A stretch of DNA of 64,000 bases from Trichocoleus desertorum NBK24 (lineage in GTDB: Bacteria > Cyanobacteriota > Cyanobacteriia > FACHB-46). The stretch is from the NCBI RefSeq assembly GCF_030409055.1, contig NZ_CP116619.1:4164628-4228627 (forward strand), read 5' to 3'. Each line of letters opens with the position of its first letter. Positions within the stretch are counted from its first letter, which is position 1. The notes below the pieces were generated by a model. That model did no database searches, had not been told where the DNA came from, and saw nothing but the letters and a program-made list of their open reading frames with translations. Positions 18,873-25,962 of this stretch are shown piece after piece. The position numbers and the translations under genes are program-made.

Positions 18873-19211
18873 TTGGATTTGGTTATGAGTCCTGTACTTA
18901 AAGTGGTTCAGCCTGTAGGTATTCTTGATGGCACTCAAGTCAATCATCTCCGGCAGGAAATCAATGATGCTGTAACAGCGGGTACCGATATTGTCTTGAT
19001 TGACTTAGAAAATGTTACGTTTATGGACAGCTCTGGCTTAGGAGCTTTGGTGATCGCCCTAAAAACTATTCGGACTGCTGGGGGGAAACTGTTTCTTTGC
19101 TCGATTAATGACCAAGTTAAGATGCTGTTTCAATTAACCAGCATGGATCGAGTGTTCGAAATTTTCCCCAGCCGAGCTGAGTTTGATCAGGCAAATTTAT
19201 TACCTAGTTAG
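18873..19211 (+). CDS. STAS-domain anti-sigma factor antagonist
   Basis: A 112-residue single STAS domain of the SpoIIAA/RsbV type. The phosphorylation loop FMDSSGLGALV contains the conserved serine (about residue 55) that an RsbW-type kinase would phosphorylate and a PP2C phosphatase would release. Such proteins free a sigma factor or another effector when dephosphorylated. The two matching enzymes are encoded within 2 kb (19256-20437 and 20581-21009) but on separate transcripts. The start could be TTG at 18873 or the ATG at 18885. Confidence 0.9.
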   Translation: MDLVMSPVLKVVQPVGILDGTQVNHLRQEINDAVTAGTDIVLIDLENVTFMDSSGLGALVIALKTIRTAGGKLFLCSINDQVKMLFQLTSMDRVFEIFPSRAEFDQANLLPS

Positions 19212-19255
19212 ACAAGCTAACGATTAGTTGTGGGAAGTTGTGGGCATTGCTGCGG

Positions 19256-20437
19256 TTAGCCGAAGTTGACTTGCAATAGCGACAAATCATCATCAAATGT
19301 TTCTTTGGTGCTGATAGCCCGCACTGATTTCAGCACTGAAGCTAGATCGTCATTATTGGCTTGATTCAAGTCGGTGAGTAAGCTGACGAAACCATCTAAG
19401 GTCCAAGTTTCGCCATCGGGTTGATTAATTTCGTAAATGCCATCGCTGAAGATGTAGAGAGTACTACCTGCTTCAACTTCACAGCGATCGCTGACATAGT
19501 GAGCGTCAGAAAACATCCCGATGGGTAAGCCTGGAGTTTTTAATTGTTGAGCTGGGGTACTTGGGTTAGAGTTACCTGCAAGCAAGATTGCTGGAGGATG
19601 GCCTGCGCTGGCGTACACTAACTGCCGCTTTGCTTGGTTATAGACGCCGTACCAAATGGTGAAATATCGTTCATTGTGTCCACTCATTTGAAAAGTGTCG
19701 TTCAAGCCGCTGAGCACTCTATCAGGCAAATAGAAGTTGACTCCAGGTAAGGATTGCGATCGCAGCAAATTGAGTACAGAGATTGACGGCAAGGCAGACC
19801 CTAAGCCGTGCCCGGATACATCTAGTAGATAAATTGCTAGATAGTCAGGGTCTAGCCAAAAATAGTCAAAACAGTCTCCTCCAAGCTGTCTGGAAGGGAT
19901 AAAGCAGCTATTGATTGTGGGAGAGTCAGGGAGAGGAGGTGGTAACAGCGATCGCACATAATCTGCGGCTTCGGCTAACTCAGCTTCTAAAAGCTGCTTT
20001 TGTGTTTGTAAGTCTTGGGTAAGTTGATGCAAGCGTAGTCCTGCTCTGACTCGTGCTTTCAACTCATTCATTTCAATTGGCTTTGACAAAAAGTCATCTG
20101 CCCCGGAGTCTAGCCCTCTGACGCGATCCTCAACTTCTCCACGAGAAGTCAACAAAATAAAAAAGGTTGTGGACAAATCTGGGTTTGCCTTCACCTGACG
20201 GCATACTTCTAACCCATCTCGTCCCGGCATCATCCAATCGCAAATGATTAGAGCAGGACGGAGTTGTTTGGCTAACTCGCTTCCTTCATTGCCATTCCGC
20301 GCCAAAGCTACGTCATAGCCTTGGTTTTGTAGATTTCTTGTCAAAACCAATCGAATTACGGGATCATCATCTATGACTAAAATTCGAGGCATGGCGTATG
20401 AAATGATCAATCTTGTCAAGCATGGCAGCAGACGCAA
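19256..20437 (-). CDS. Response regulator with PP2C/SpoIIE phosphatase output (RsbU-like)
   Basis: The 393-residue protein joins an N-terminal receiver (ILVIDDDPVIRLV; phospho-acceptor Asp in ICDWMMPGRDG; Lys in FLSKPIE) to a short coiled linker and a C-terminal SpoIIE-type PP2C serine phosphatase. Metal-binding acidic residues are visible in GGDCFDYFW, LLDVSGHGLGSALPS and TFDDDLSLL. Phosphorylation of the receiver by an unlinked histidine kinase should control dephosphorylation of a STAS protein such as the one at 18873. The ATG at about 20392 (MPRILVIDD) is a likely alternative start, because the first 15 residues are not family-like. Confidence 0.92.
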   Translation of the reverse strand: MRLLPCLTRLIISYAMPRILVIDDDPVIRLVLTRNLQNQGYDVALARNGNEGSELAKQLRPALIICDWMMPGRDGLEVCRQVKANPDLSTTFFILLTSRGEVEDRVRGLDSGADDFLSKPIEMNELKARVRAGLRLHQLTQDLQTQKQLLEAELAEAADYVRSLLPPPLPDSPTINSCFIPSRQLGGDCFDYFWLDPDYLAIYLLDVSGHGLGSALPSISVLNLLRSQSLPGVNFYLPDRVLSGLNDTFQMSGHNERYFTIWYGVYNQAKRQLVYASAGHPPAILLAGNSNPSTPAQQLKTPGLPIGMFSDAHYVSDRCEVEAGSTLYIFSDGIYEINQPDGETWTLDGFVSLLTDLNQANNDDLASVLKSVRAISTKETFDDDLSLLQVNFG

Positions 20438-20580
20438 TTACTAGCAGCCATAGTCATAAAGCCTAGGAGGGCCAGATCATAGCCTGACACTAAGTCTTTC
20501 AATATTATGACAATATGCTCTACGCCATCATAAACCCATTATCTACTTATTAATGGCCTATCAGTTCTTAGAGGTCTAAA

Positions 20581-21009
20581 GTGCAACAAGAAAATCATTT
20601 ACGTGTCAATACAGATCTCAATGAACTAGTACAAGTTCTTTCTTGGTTTGAAAAATTCAATCAACCGCAGATTCCTAGGGAAGTTTGGTTACAATGCCAA
20701 ACAGCTTTAGCGGAAGGGCTGACTAACGCTATTCGACACGCTCATAAGCATCAGCCTGTAGAAACCCCGATTGATATTGAAGTAAAAACCTCGGCTGATA
20801 CTCTAGAAATCCGCATTTGGGATCAAGGCCAACCTTTTGATCTCAATAGTAGGTTGGAGAAAACTACGAATACAGTTGACTTTATGGCTTCTAGTGGTCG
20901 TGGTCTACAGATTTTGAAGTCAGTTGCAGATCACATCAGCTATAGCGTTACAGAAGATAATCGTAACTGCTTATTGATTGTGAAACATTATGCAGCTACA
21001 AAACCTTGA
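20581..21009 (+). CDS. RsbW-type anti-sigma / serine kinase (HATPase_c)
   Basis: A 142-residue GHKL ATPase of the anti-sigma kinase family. The N box is ALAEGLTNAIRHAHK, the G1 box WDQGQPFD, and the G2 box SGRGLQILKSVAD. It would phosphorylate a STAS antagonist and sequester a sigma factor or other partner. The gene starts with GTG and is divergent from the PP2C gene, with the STAS gene beyond it, completing a partner-switching set. No dedicated sigma factor is encoded nearby. Confidence 0.9.
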   Translation: MQQENHLRVNTDLNELVQVLSWFEKFNQPQIPREVWLQCQTALAEGLTNAIRHAHKHQPVETPIDIEVKTSADTLEIRIWDQGQPFDLNSRLEKTTNTVDFMASSGRGLQILKSVADHISYSVTEDNRNCLLIVKHYAATKP

Positions 21010-21147
21010 GCTTTCTAACAACGCTAGAAAGCTGAAAAATTAGCGAGAGAGTTTGAAGTAATTTTTAGTCTCAATAAATTGGTTGAATACCAAGCAGCAA
21101 AATCACAATAGTAACTAAAAGTAACCAAGCTTATAGCCTTATCTCTA

Positions 21148-21963
21148 TCACTGATTTTCTTGAGTAAATTTATCTATTTGAATTAAAGCTTCTTCAATTT
21201 CTGTTAGAAGCTGGGTTGAATCTTCCGACTTCTGCTGACGGGCTTGTTGCTCTATTTGGGCAGCTGCAACCTGCATTGTTTTTGCGCCTACATTTGCGCT
21301 AGCACCTTTAATGTGGTGTGCTGCTTGCTCAATTTCCCAGAAATTACTTTCTGCGATCGCTGTTTTGATCGCCTTTAAATGTACTTGAGTATCTTCAACA
21401 AAAATAGTGAGTAACTCCAACTCAAATTCATAGCTATTGTCAGACATTTGATGGAGGTGATCCCAATCTATAGGGGGCGTACATTTATCTAGTTCTGCCG
21501 AAAATTCTGAAGAACTAGCGCCTGATTGATCTTCCTGCAAAGTACCCTGACGTTTGACCGCAAGGATTTTTTGGCTCCATTCTTCTAGTTTGAGGGCTAG
21601 CTCATCTTTGCGAACGGGTTTATTTAAAACATCATTGACTCCTGCTGTTAAACACCTAGATTGCTCCTGCGGGGTTAGATCGGCAGTCATCGCCAGTATC
21701 ACGATGGGGGTGCGATCGCCCGTCGCCGCGTCCAGTTCCAAGCGACGAATTGCTGCTGTTAAAGCGTAACCATCCATTCCTGGCATCTCACAGTTGGTGA
21801 GGACAATGTCATAATTCACCCCAGAGATCTGTTGCAGCGCCTCTTGCCCATTAGTACTCACATCAGCTGCGTAGCCCAAGCTTTTGAGTTGATACAAAGT
21901 TACTTTTTGATTAACTGGATTGTCCTCAACCAGTAAGATCTTTAGGCCAGACTCATTATTCAT
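21148..21963 (-). CDS. Receiver-Hpt protein with a receiver lacking the phospho-acceptor Asp
   Basis: The 271-residue protein has an N-terminal CheY-like receiver (ILLVEDNPVNQKVTL) and a C-terminal Hpt domain (AAHHIKGASANVGAKTM, with the phospho-accepting His). The site where receivers have Asp reads VLTNCEMPGMDG, that is Asn in place of Asp; the Lys (NKPVRKDE) is kept. The receiver is therefore unlikely to be phosphorylated in the normal way, while the Hpt domain looks intact. It may be a docking pseudo-receiver that recruits a hybrid kinase to the Hpt. No such kinase is adjacent. Confidence 0.85.
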   Translation of the reverse strand: MNNESGLKILLVEDNPVNQKVTLYQLKSLGYAADVSTNGQEALQQISGVNYDIVLTNCEMPGMDGYALTAAIRRLELDAATGDRTPIVILAMTADLTPQEQSRCLTAGVNDVLNKPVRKDELALKLEEWSQKILAVKRQGTLQEDQSGASSSEFSAELDKCTPPIDWDHLHQMSDNSYEFELELLTIFVEDTQVHLKAIKTAIAESNFWEIEQAAHHIKGASANVGAKTMQVAAAQIEQQARQQKSEDSTQLLTEIEEALIQIDKFTQENQ

Positions 21964-22292
21964 ATTATTTCTTGCTGAGAGTTATTTCTAGGAAGTTTTA
22001 GTTTACTAAGACCTTTTCAAATTTTCTAAGATGTGACTTATCTGTTATGAATCTACAGACATTAGGCGCAGTTCGGAGTGTCCTCTTCTACGACCCCTGT
22101 GAGCCTCTGTAGCCTAAGGTTATCGCTCTGTAGGGTGTCACTTTGAAAGGCTCTGTTTAAATCAGAATGCCCGCTTCAGGTCTCAGAGCCATATTCATCC
22201 AGCAAGATTTGAGGTTCAGGTCACCTGATGATTTTAGTTATAATTAATACATCTAGCTACCGAAAAACTACTTTGAGCTTAGATGCCTCTGC
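21964..22292. other. Intergenic, no gene seen
   Basis: About 329 bp between the receiver-Hpt gene start and the end of a small minus-strand membrane protein gene. I see no RNA gene or strong terminator. Confidence 0.4.
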
Positions 22293-22451
22293 TTAATCTC
22301 CTAGAAACCAGGCTGCTACAGCTATGAGGAGCATGAAACCAAGCCAAGTAGGGATGTGTAGTAACCCTAAAGTCTTTAGCGGCAGCAATACCAGAGCTTC
22401 AGACACCGTGAAGCCAGCAAACACTAAAATTACAATAATAAGTGCAAGCAT
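22293..22451 (-). CDS. 52-residue two-helix membrane protein, hypothetical
   Basis: An ATG at 22451 opens a 52-codon frame encoding two hydrophobic segments: MLALIIVILVFAGFTVSEAL, and WLGFMLLIAVAAWFLGD at the C-terminus, joined by a short loop (PLKTLGLLHIP). The opposite strand carries a longer open frame (22324-22569) with no plausible protein. The clean two-helix design argues that the minus-strand frame is the real gene. The ribosome binding site is weak. The family is not recognised. Confidence 0.5.
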   Translation of the reverse strand: MLALIIVILVFAGFTVSEALVLLPLKTLGLLHIPTWLGFMLLIAVAAWFLGD

Positions 22452-22562
22452 AGATTTTTCGATGAAAGGGCACTTGAGTGATCAATGTTTCGTCAATACT
22501 TACGTAGCTTCAACCGGCTACATCTTGAAGTTGATACGAGTTGATGAGAAGGTGTTCCGAGA

Positions 22563-23045
22563 ATGTTGATGCCAACTAGATTCAAACTGATAACGATCGG
22601 CTGCTTGCTGGGGCTGACAACCGCAACAGTAGCTCCTGCCTTAGCTGAGTCAGCCAATTTTGATACCTTAAACCTCTCTCCTGGATTTTCTCGTGCGGAT
22701 GGAACTGTGAGGGGATTTACAGGCGGCTCCTACTCTTTGTCCTCTATTGCAAATCGCGATCGTGATGGTACTCGCTGTCTAGGGTTTGGCGATACTCAGC
22801 CCGACCACATTATGGTGTTGCAAAAGGATTTTTCTCAACTCCAGCTTAAGGTGGATACCCAAGGTAAAGACACTACCTTGGTAGTCAAGGGGCCAAACAA
22901 CACGACTCTGTGTGGTGATGACACAGGTTCTAGTAAGGATGCCAGCATTAACGCCAGCAAGTGGCCTGCGGGAACTTATGAAGTTTGGGTTGGCACGTTT
23001 GATGCTAACGCTCGTTGGAAGTATACACTCACGGTACAACAATAG
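22563..23045 (+). CDS. Secreted hypothetical protein
   Basis: The 160-residue product starts with a signal peptide (FKLITIGCLLGLTTATVAPALA, cleavage after ALA), giving a mature beta-rich domain of about 130 residues. Two or more Cys residues (RCLGFG; TLCGDD) could form a disulfide. The segments GFGDTQPDHIMVLQ and AGTYEVWVGTFD resemble the pattern of bacterial pre-peptidase-like domains, but no family is certain. Either the ATG at 22563 or that at 22569 could be used. The mature protein is expected in the periplasm or outside. Confidence 0.75.
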   Translation: MLMPTRFKLITIGCLLGLTTATVAPALAESANFDTLNLSPGFSRADGTVRGFTGGSYSLSSIANRDRDGTRCLGFGDTQPDHIMVLQKDFSQLQLKVDTQGKDTTLVVKGPNNTTLCGDDTGSSKDASINASKWPAGTYEVWVGTFDANARWKYTLTVQQ

Positions 23046-23169
23046 CTAAGGAGTTAAGGCCAGTGCTGATGTGGGTCAGAACGGCTTAGGTTTTAGGCGT
23101 TGTGCAGCTAAGGCCACTGAGAACGTTAAGATAGTGAGTGGCCTGTCTTGCCAATGAGGGTGTCCACTC

Positions 23170-23997
23170 GTGATAGCTACCCTAATCACTGACTTCCGCA
23201 TTATTTTTGAGCGTGACCCAGCAGCTCGTAACTGGTTGGAAGTTCTATTTTGCTACCCAGGTCTGCAAGCATTACTTTTCCATCGGCCAGCTCATTGGCT
23301 CTACAAACTTGGGATTCCTTTCATTCCTCGGCTGATTTCTCACCTGGCTCGTTTTTTTACAGGGATTGAGATTCACCCAGGCGCGACGATTGGTAAGGGT
23401 GTTTTTATCGACCACGGTATGGGAGTTGTGGTAGGTGAAACGGCGATCGTGGGAGATTATGCTTTGATTTACCAAGGGGTAACCCTAGGCGGTACAGGTA
23501 AGGAAAGCGGTAAACGGCACCCAACCCTAGGCGAAAATGTGGTGGTCGGTGCGGGCGCTAAAGTTCTAGGCAATATCGAAATCGGCAGCAATGTCCGAAT
23601 TGGGGCAGGTTCTGTGGTGCTGCGGGATGTGCCTTCAGATTGCACTGTAGTTGGAGTTCCTGGTCGGATTGTCTACCGGGCTGGTGAACGTGTCGGTCCC
23701 CTGGAGCATGGTCGCTTGCCAGACTCTGAAGCTGAGGTAATTCGGATTTTGGTCGATCGCATTGAAGTGATGGAGCAACAACTGCAACTCCTCCAAGGTC
23801 GGCAAGCTTTGACTAATAGCTATTATCAGAATGCGACACAGTCAGATTACGCGATCGCGGTTCCCGTTGGCCGCGCCGTGCCTGCTGACCCAGAGTACCC
23901 AAACCCAGAAACAGAAGCTGAAGGAACTCAGGTTGTACCCAGTTGCCGATTGCGTGACAAGGTAATTGAGCAGTTTTTGGATGGCAGTGGGATTTAG
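23170..23997 (+). CDS. cysE: Serine O-acetyltransferase
   Basis: CysE makes O-acetylserine from serine and acetyl-CoA, the first step of cysteine synthesis. The GTG start gives [20 protein letters not shown], the usual N-terminus of the cyanobacterial enzyme. A left-handed beta-helix of hexapeptide repeats follows ([50 protein letters not shown]). At 275 residues it has a C-terminal tail of about 80 residues beyond the core, rich in polar and acidic residues. It stands alone on the plus strand. Confidence 0.95.
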   Translation: MIATLITDFRIIFERDPAARNWLEVLFCYPGLQALLFHRPAHWLYKLGIPFIPRLISHLARFFTGIEIHPGATIGKGVFIDHGMGVVVGETAIVGDYALIYQGVTLGGTGKESGKRHPTLGENVVVGAGAKVLGNIEIGSNVRIGAGSVVLRDVPSDCTVVGVPGRIVYRAGERVGPLEHGRLPDSEAEVIRILVDRIEVMEQQLQLLQGRQALTNSYYQNATQSDYAIAVPVGRAVPADPEYPNPETEAEGTQVVPSCRLRDKVIEQFLDGSGI

Positions 23998-24004
23998 CTG
24001 CTTT

Positions 24005-24586
24005 CTAGGGATTGATGCTCTGAGCAGACCAAGCTTGGTTTTGATCTCTTTGATAGAGACAACGATTTTGTGGATCTCCACGCAGTTCTAGGTGATCTAC
24101 CTGCTCTGGTTCTAGTAGGAGTAGACAGAAGTGAGGCAGGGGTTCTGTCGCATCGGGAGGCTGTGACGCAAAAGCCGCAGCCTCTTGTTTTGGCTGTCCT
24201 GGTGTTGGCCAAGTAAATTGTAGACGTGCGGCATCTGAAAGTTCTTGCCAAGCTGTTTTACGAGCTTGTTGCAACTCTATGCCTGGATGCTCAGCTCGCA
24301 CTAAAGTGAGGACACCAGCAAGGCGAAATTGCTCTCTGGTCTTAACAAAATACCAGCAGGCTTCTGCTTTGGGATTCTGCTCAATTTGGCCTGTTTTCTC
24401 GCTGCGAGCGTTGGTGACAAACTTTAGTTGGTTTGTGGGATCAAGAAAGCCTCGGAACACAACTGTCCGGTTTGCAGGCTGGCCGTTGAGGTGTACTGTC
24501 GCTAGTTGCAAAAAACGAGCCTCAGGCTGGCTACGGTTGCGATGTAAAGCATGAGCAAGGGGCGATCGCCAAGGCGCAAAGGACAT
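24005..24586 (-). CDS. FMN-dependent PNPOx/PPOX-type flavoprotein
   Basis: A 193-residue split-barrel flavoprotein related to pyridoxamine 5'-phosphate oxidase, of the cyanobacterial type beginning SFAPWRSPLAHALHRNRSQP. The FMN-binding pattern is visible in RFLQLATVHLNGQPANRTVV and KFVTNARSEKTGQI. The C-terminal substrate-binding segment differs from true PdxH, so vitamin B6 synthesis is possible but unproven. It converges with cysE, with 7 bp between the stop codons. Confidence 0.88.
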   Translation of the reverse strand: MSFAPWRSPLAHALHRNRSQPEARFLQLATVHLNGQPANRTVVFRGFLDPTNQLKFVTNARSEKTGQIEQNPKAEACWYFVKTREQFRLAGVLTLVRAEHPGIELQQARKTAWQELSDAARLQFTWPTPGQPKQEAAAFASQPPDATEPLPHFCLLLLEPEQVDHLELRGDPQNRCLYQRDQNQAWSAQSINP

Positions 24587-24933
24587 TACAAACTTTCTTT
24601 CTAACGCGACTTCAGGCTTTCCAGTATTACAGAGATTTAAGATCCTTCTTGCGGCTCTGGAAGTAATCCAACTTTAAGCCAGTGGACTGAAGTACGACTA
24701 GCTCAGACCAGTAGACGTATTGAGCTTGTCAGTTTGTAGTAGACCCAAGCATGGCAGTTTCAGGCGTCACTTGAGCGATTTTACTTTGACAAACCTGAGT
24801 ACAAGTGTCTTATCCTTTAATTGATTTGAGCATGAATAGTGGTTAAAGCCAGTTTTTTAGCCCTTTAGACACTACATATAGACTATTGGATCAACTATAT
24901 TTAGACTTAGGCCCAATAGTGAGATCTAAATCT
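24587..24933. other. Intergenic with a NrdR-box-like site
   Basis: About 347 bp between divergent genes. The only structure I can point to is the NrdR-like palindrome at 24869-24884; from here to about 26090 there is no GCGATCGC octamer. Confidence 0.45.
24869..24884. promoter_or_regulatory. NrdR-box-like site upstream of the HExxH gene
   Basis: ACACTACATATAGACT matches 13 of 16 positions of the NrdR consensus acaCwAtATaTwGtgt. It resembles the box ahead of nrdJ (GCACTATATATAGCCA). A weaker half site, ending ATAGTGG at 24842, lies 42 bp upstream centre to centre. Confidence 0.5.
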
Positions 24934-25848
24934 ATGGCTCAAGGTGTTGAACAGGTGAACAGTCAGCCTTCTAAAGCTATAACTGCTGCTAATCCTGTAT
25001 TTTTCAGGTCTTACGGTCGTCGAGGCAGCAAAACCGACAATGAATTAGTAAATAGGCTGAATGCTAAAGTTCGCCAGATTTTGAAACACGCTCGGAGGCT
25101 TGCAGAAATAGATCCTCAAACTGAAGAAATCACAAAGCCACTAGACCATTACTCTAATGGGGTCATTTTTGAGCCTTTAGAGGACGACGGCCACCTACCT
25201 AATGACTCCAATCGAACTATCATCCTCAATTCAAAAGCTATTATTCAGCTAACCGAGAAAGTCCCTAAACCGTGGCTACCTATATCTCTCCTAGTTTTCT
25301 TATGCCATGAGGCGTCACACATCTCTCAAAGAGTTAAATATCGAGAAGATGTTCAACGTATGAAAGGAGTTGGCAAAGATATTGGGGAGAAGCGAATGGG
25401 AGAGCTGGATTTGAGAAGTGATTTTCTAGCAGCCCATACGTTAAGCCTATTTTTTATGTTGCACGATAGAAAAACTTATAACCGTAGAGAGTATGTTAGA
25501 TGGTTTTATGAAGTGTGGCACAAAGTATGCAAAGCCATGCTTGATGCTTTTCCTGCTAGTCAACGAGAAGACAAACAGCAGCGAGTCTTTGGATACTTAC
25601 TCATGTCAAACCTCATTAGCGATGCTTACCTTGGTAACTACCCATTAGAATTTGAAGCTGAGTTATGGCCTGTCTGGGGCGATTCTTTAGGCTGGCTATC
25701 GATATACAGTAACGGCAATTCTTTACTCTCAGGCAGTCCAGTTAATTCAAACCTAATGGAGCAAATACTAAACAATATCTCCACAGGAGAATATGACTTT
25801 GCTGCTGCGGGCATTAGAGAGCTATGGCGGCAACTACCAAGACGCTAA
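24934..25848 (+). CDS. Putative HExxH zinc-metallopeptidase-like protein with an NrdJ-like N-terminal peptide
   Basis: I do not recognise this 304-residue protein as a named family. Residues about 18-30 (AANPVFFRSYGRR) nearly repeat the N-terminus of the NrdJ encoded next (TANPVFFRTYSRR). The centre has LLVFLCHEASHISQRV, an HExxH-type zinc motif, and 40 residues later GELDLRSDFLAAHTLSLF, which could give a third ligand (D/E-x-x-x-D-x-x-A). No signal peptide is present. TTG at 24886 is the longest start, but the ATG at 24934 aligns with the nrdJ start. The gene is AT-richer than its neighbours and has no HIP1 octamer, which hints at transfer. It lies 114 bp upstream of nrdJ. Confidence 0.7.
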   Translation: MAQGVEQVNSQPSKAITAANPVFFRSYGRRGSKTDNELVNRLNAKVRQILKHARRLAEIDPQTEEITKPLDHYSNGVIFEPLEDDGHLPNDSNRTIILNSKAIIQLTEKVPKPWLPISLLVFLCHEASHISQRVKYREDVQRMKGVGKDIGEKRMGELDLRSDFLAAHTLSLFFMLHDRKTYNRREYVRWFYEVWHKVCKAMLDAFPASQREDKQQRVFGYLLMSNLISDAYLGNYPLEFEAELWPVWGDSLGWLSIYSNGNSLLSGSPVNSNLMEQILNNISTGEYDFAAAGIRELWRQLPRR

Positions 25849-25879
25849 TCTCAATCGTCCTGGCTTTCCTTTACAGATT

Positions 25880-25895
25880 TAGTGATCTATAGTGT
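25880..25895. promoter_or_regulatory. NrdR-box-like site 1 upstream of nrdJ
   Basis: TAGTGATCTATAGTGT matches the right half of the NrdR consensus well (10 of 16 overall). Its centre lies 33 bp, about three helical turns, from that of the better site at 25913, the spacing expected for paired NrdR boxes. Confidence 0.45.
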
Positions 25896-25912
25896 TTGTT
25901 TTAGTAGTTGAA

Positions 25913-25928
25913 GCACTATATATAGCCA
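25913..25928. promoter_or_regulatory. NrdR-box-like site 2 upstream of nrdJ
   Basis: GCACTATATATAGCCA matches 12 of 16 consensus positions, including the whole AT core. It ends 34 bp before the nrdJ ATG, so a bound repressor would block transcription. Confidence 0.55.
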
Positions 25929-25962
25929 CTTCCTCTCCTACGTTAGCGAGACTTCATTATCT

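Noticed and set aside
22324..22569. 81-codon plus-strand frame
   Set aside because: It is antisense to a better minus-strand membrane-protein frame and overlaps the start of the secreted protein gene.
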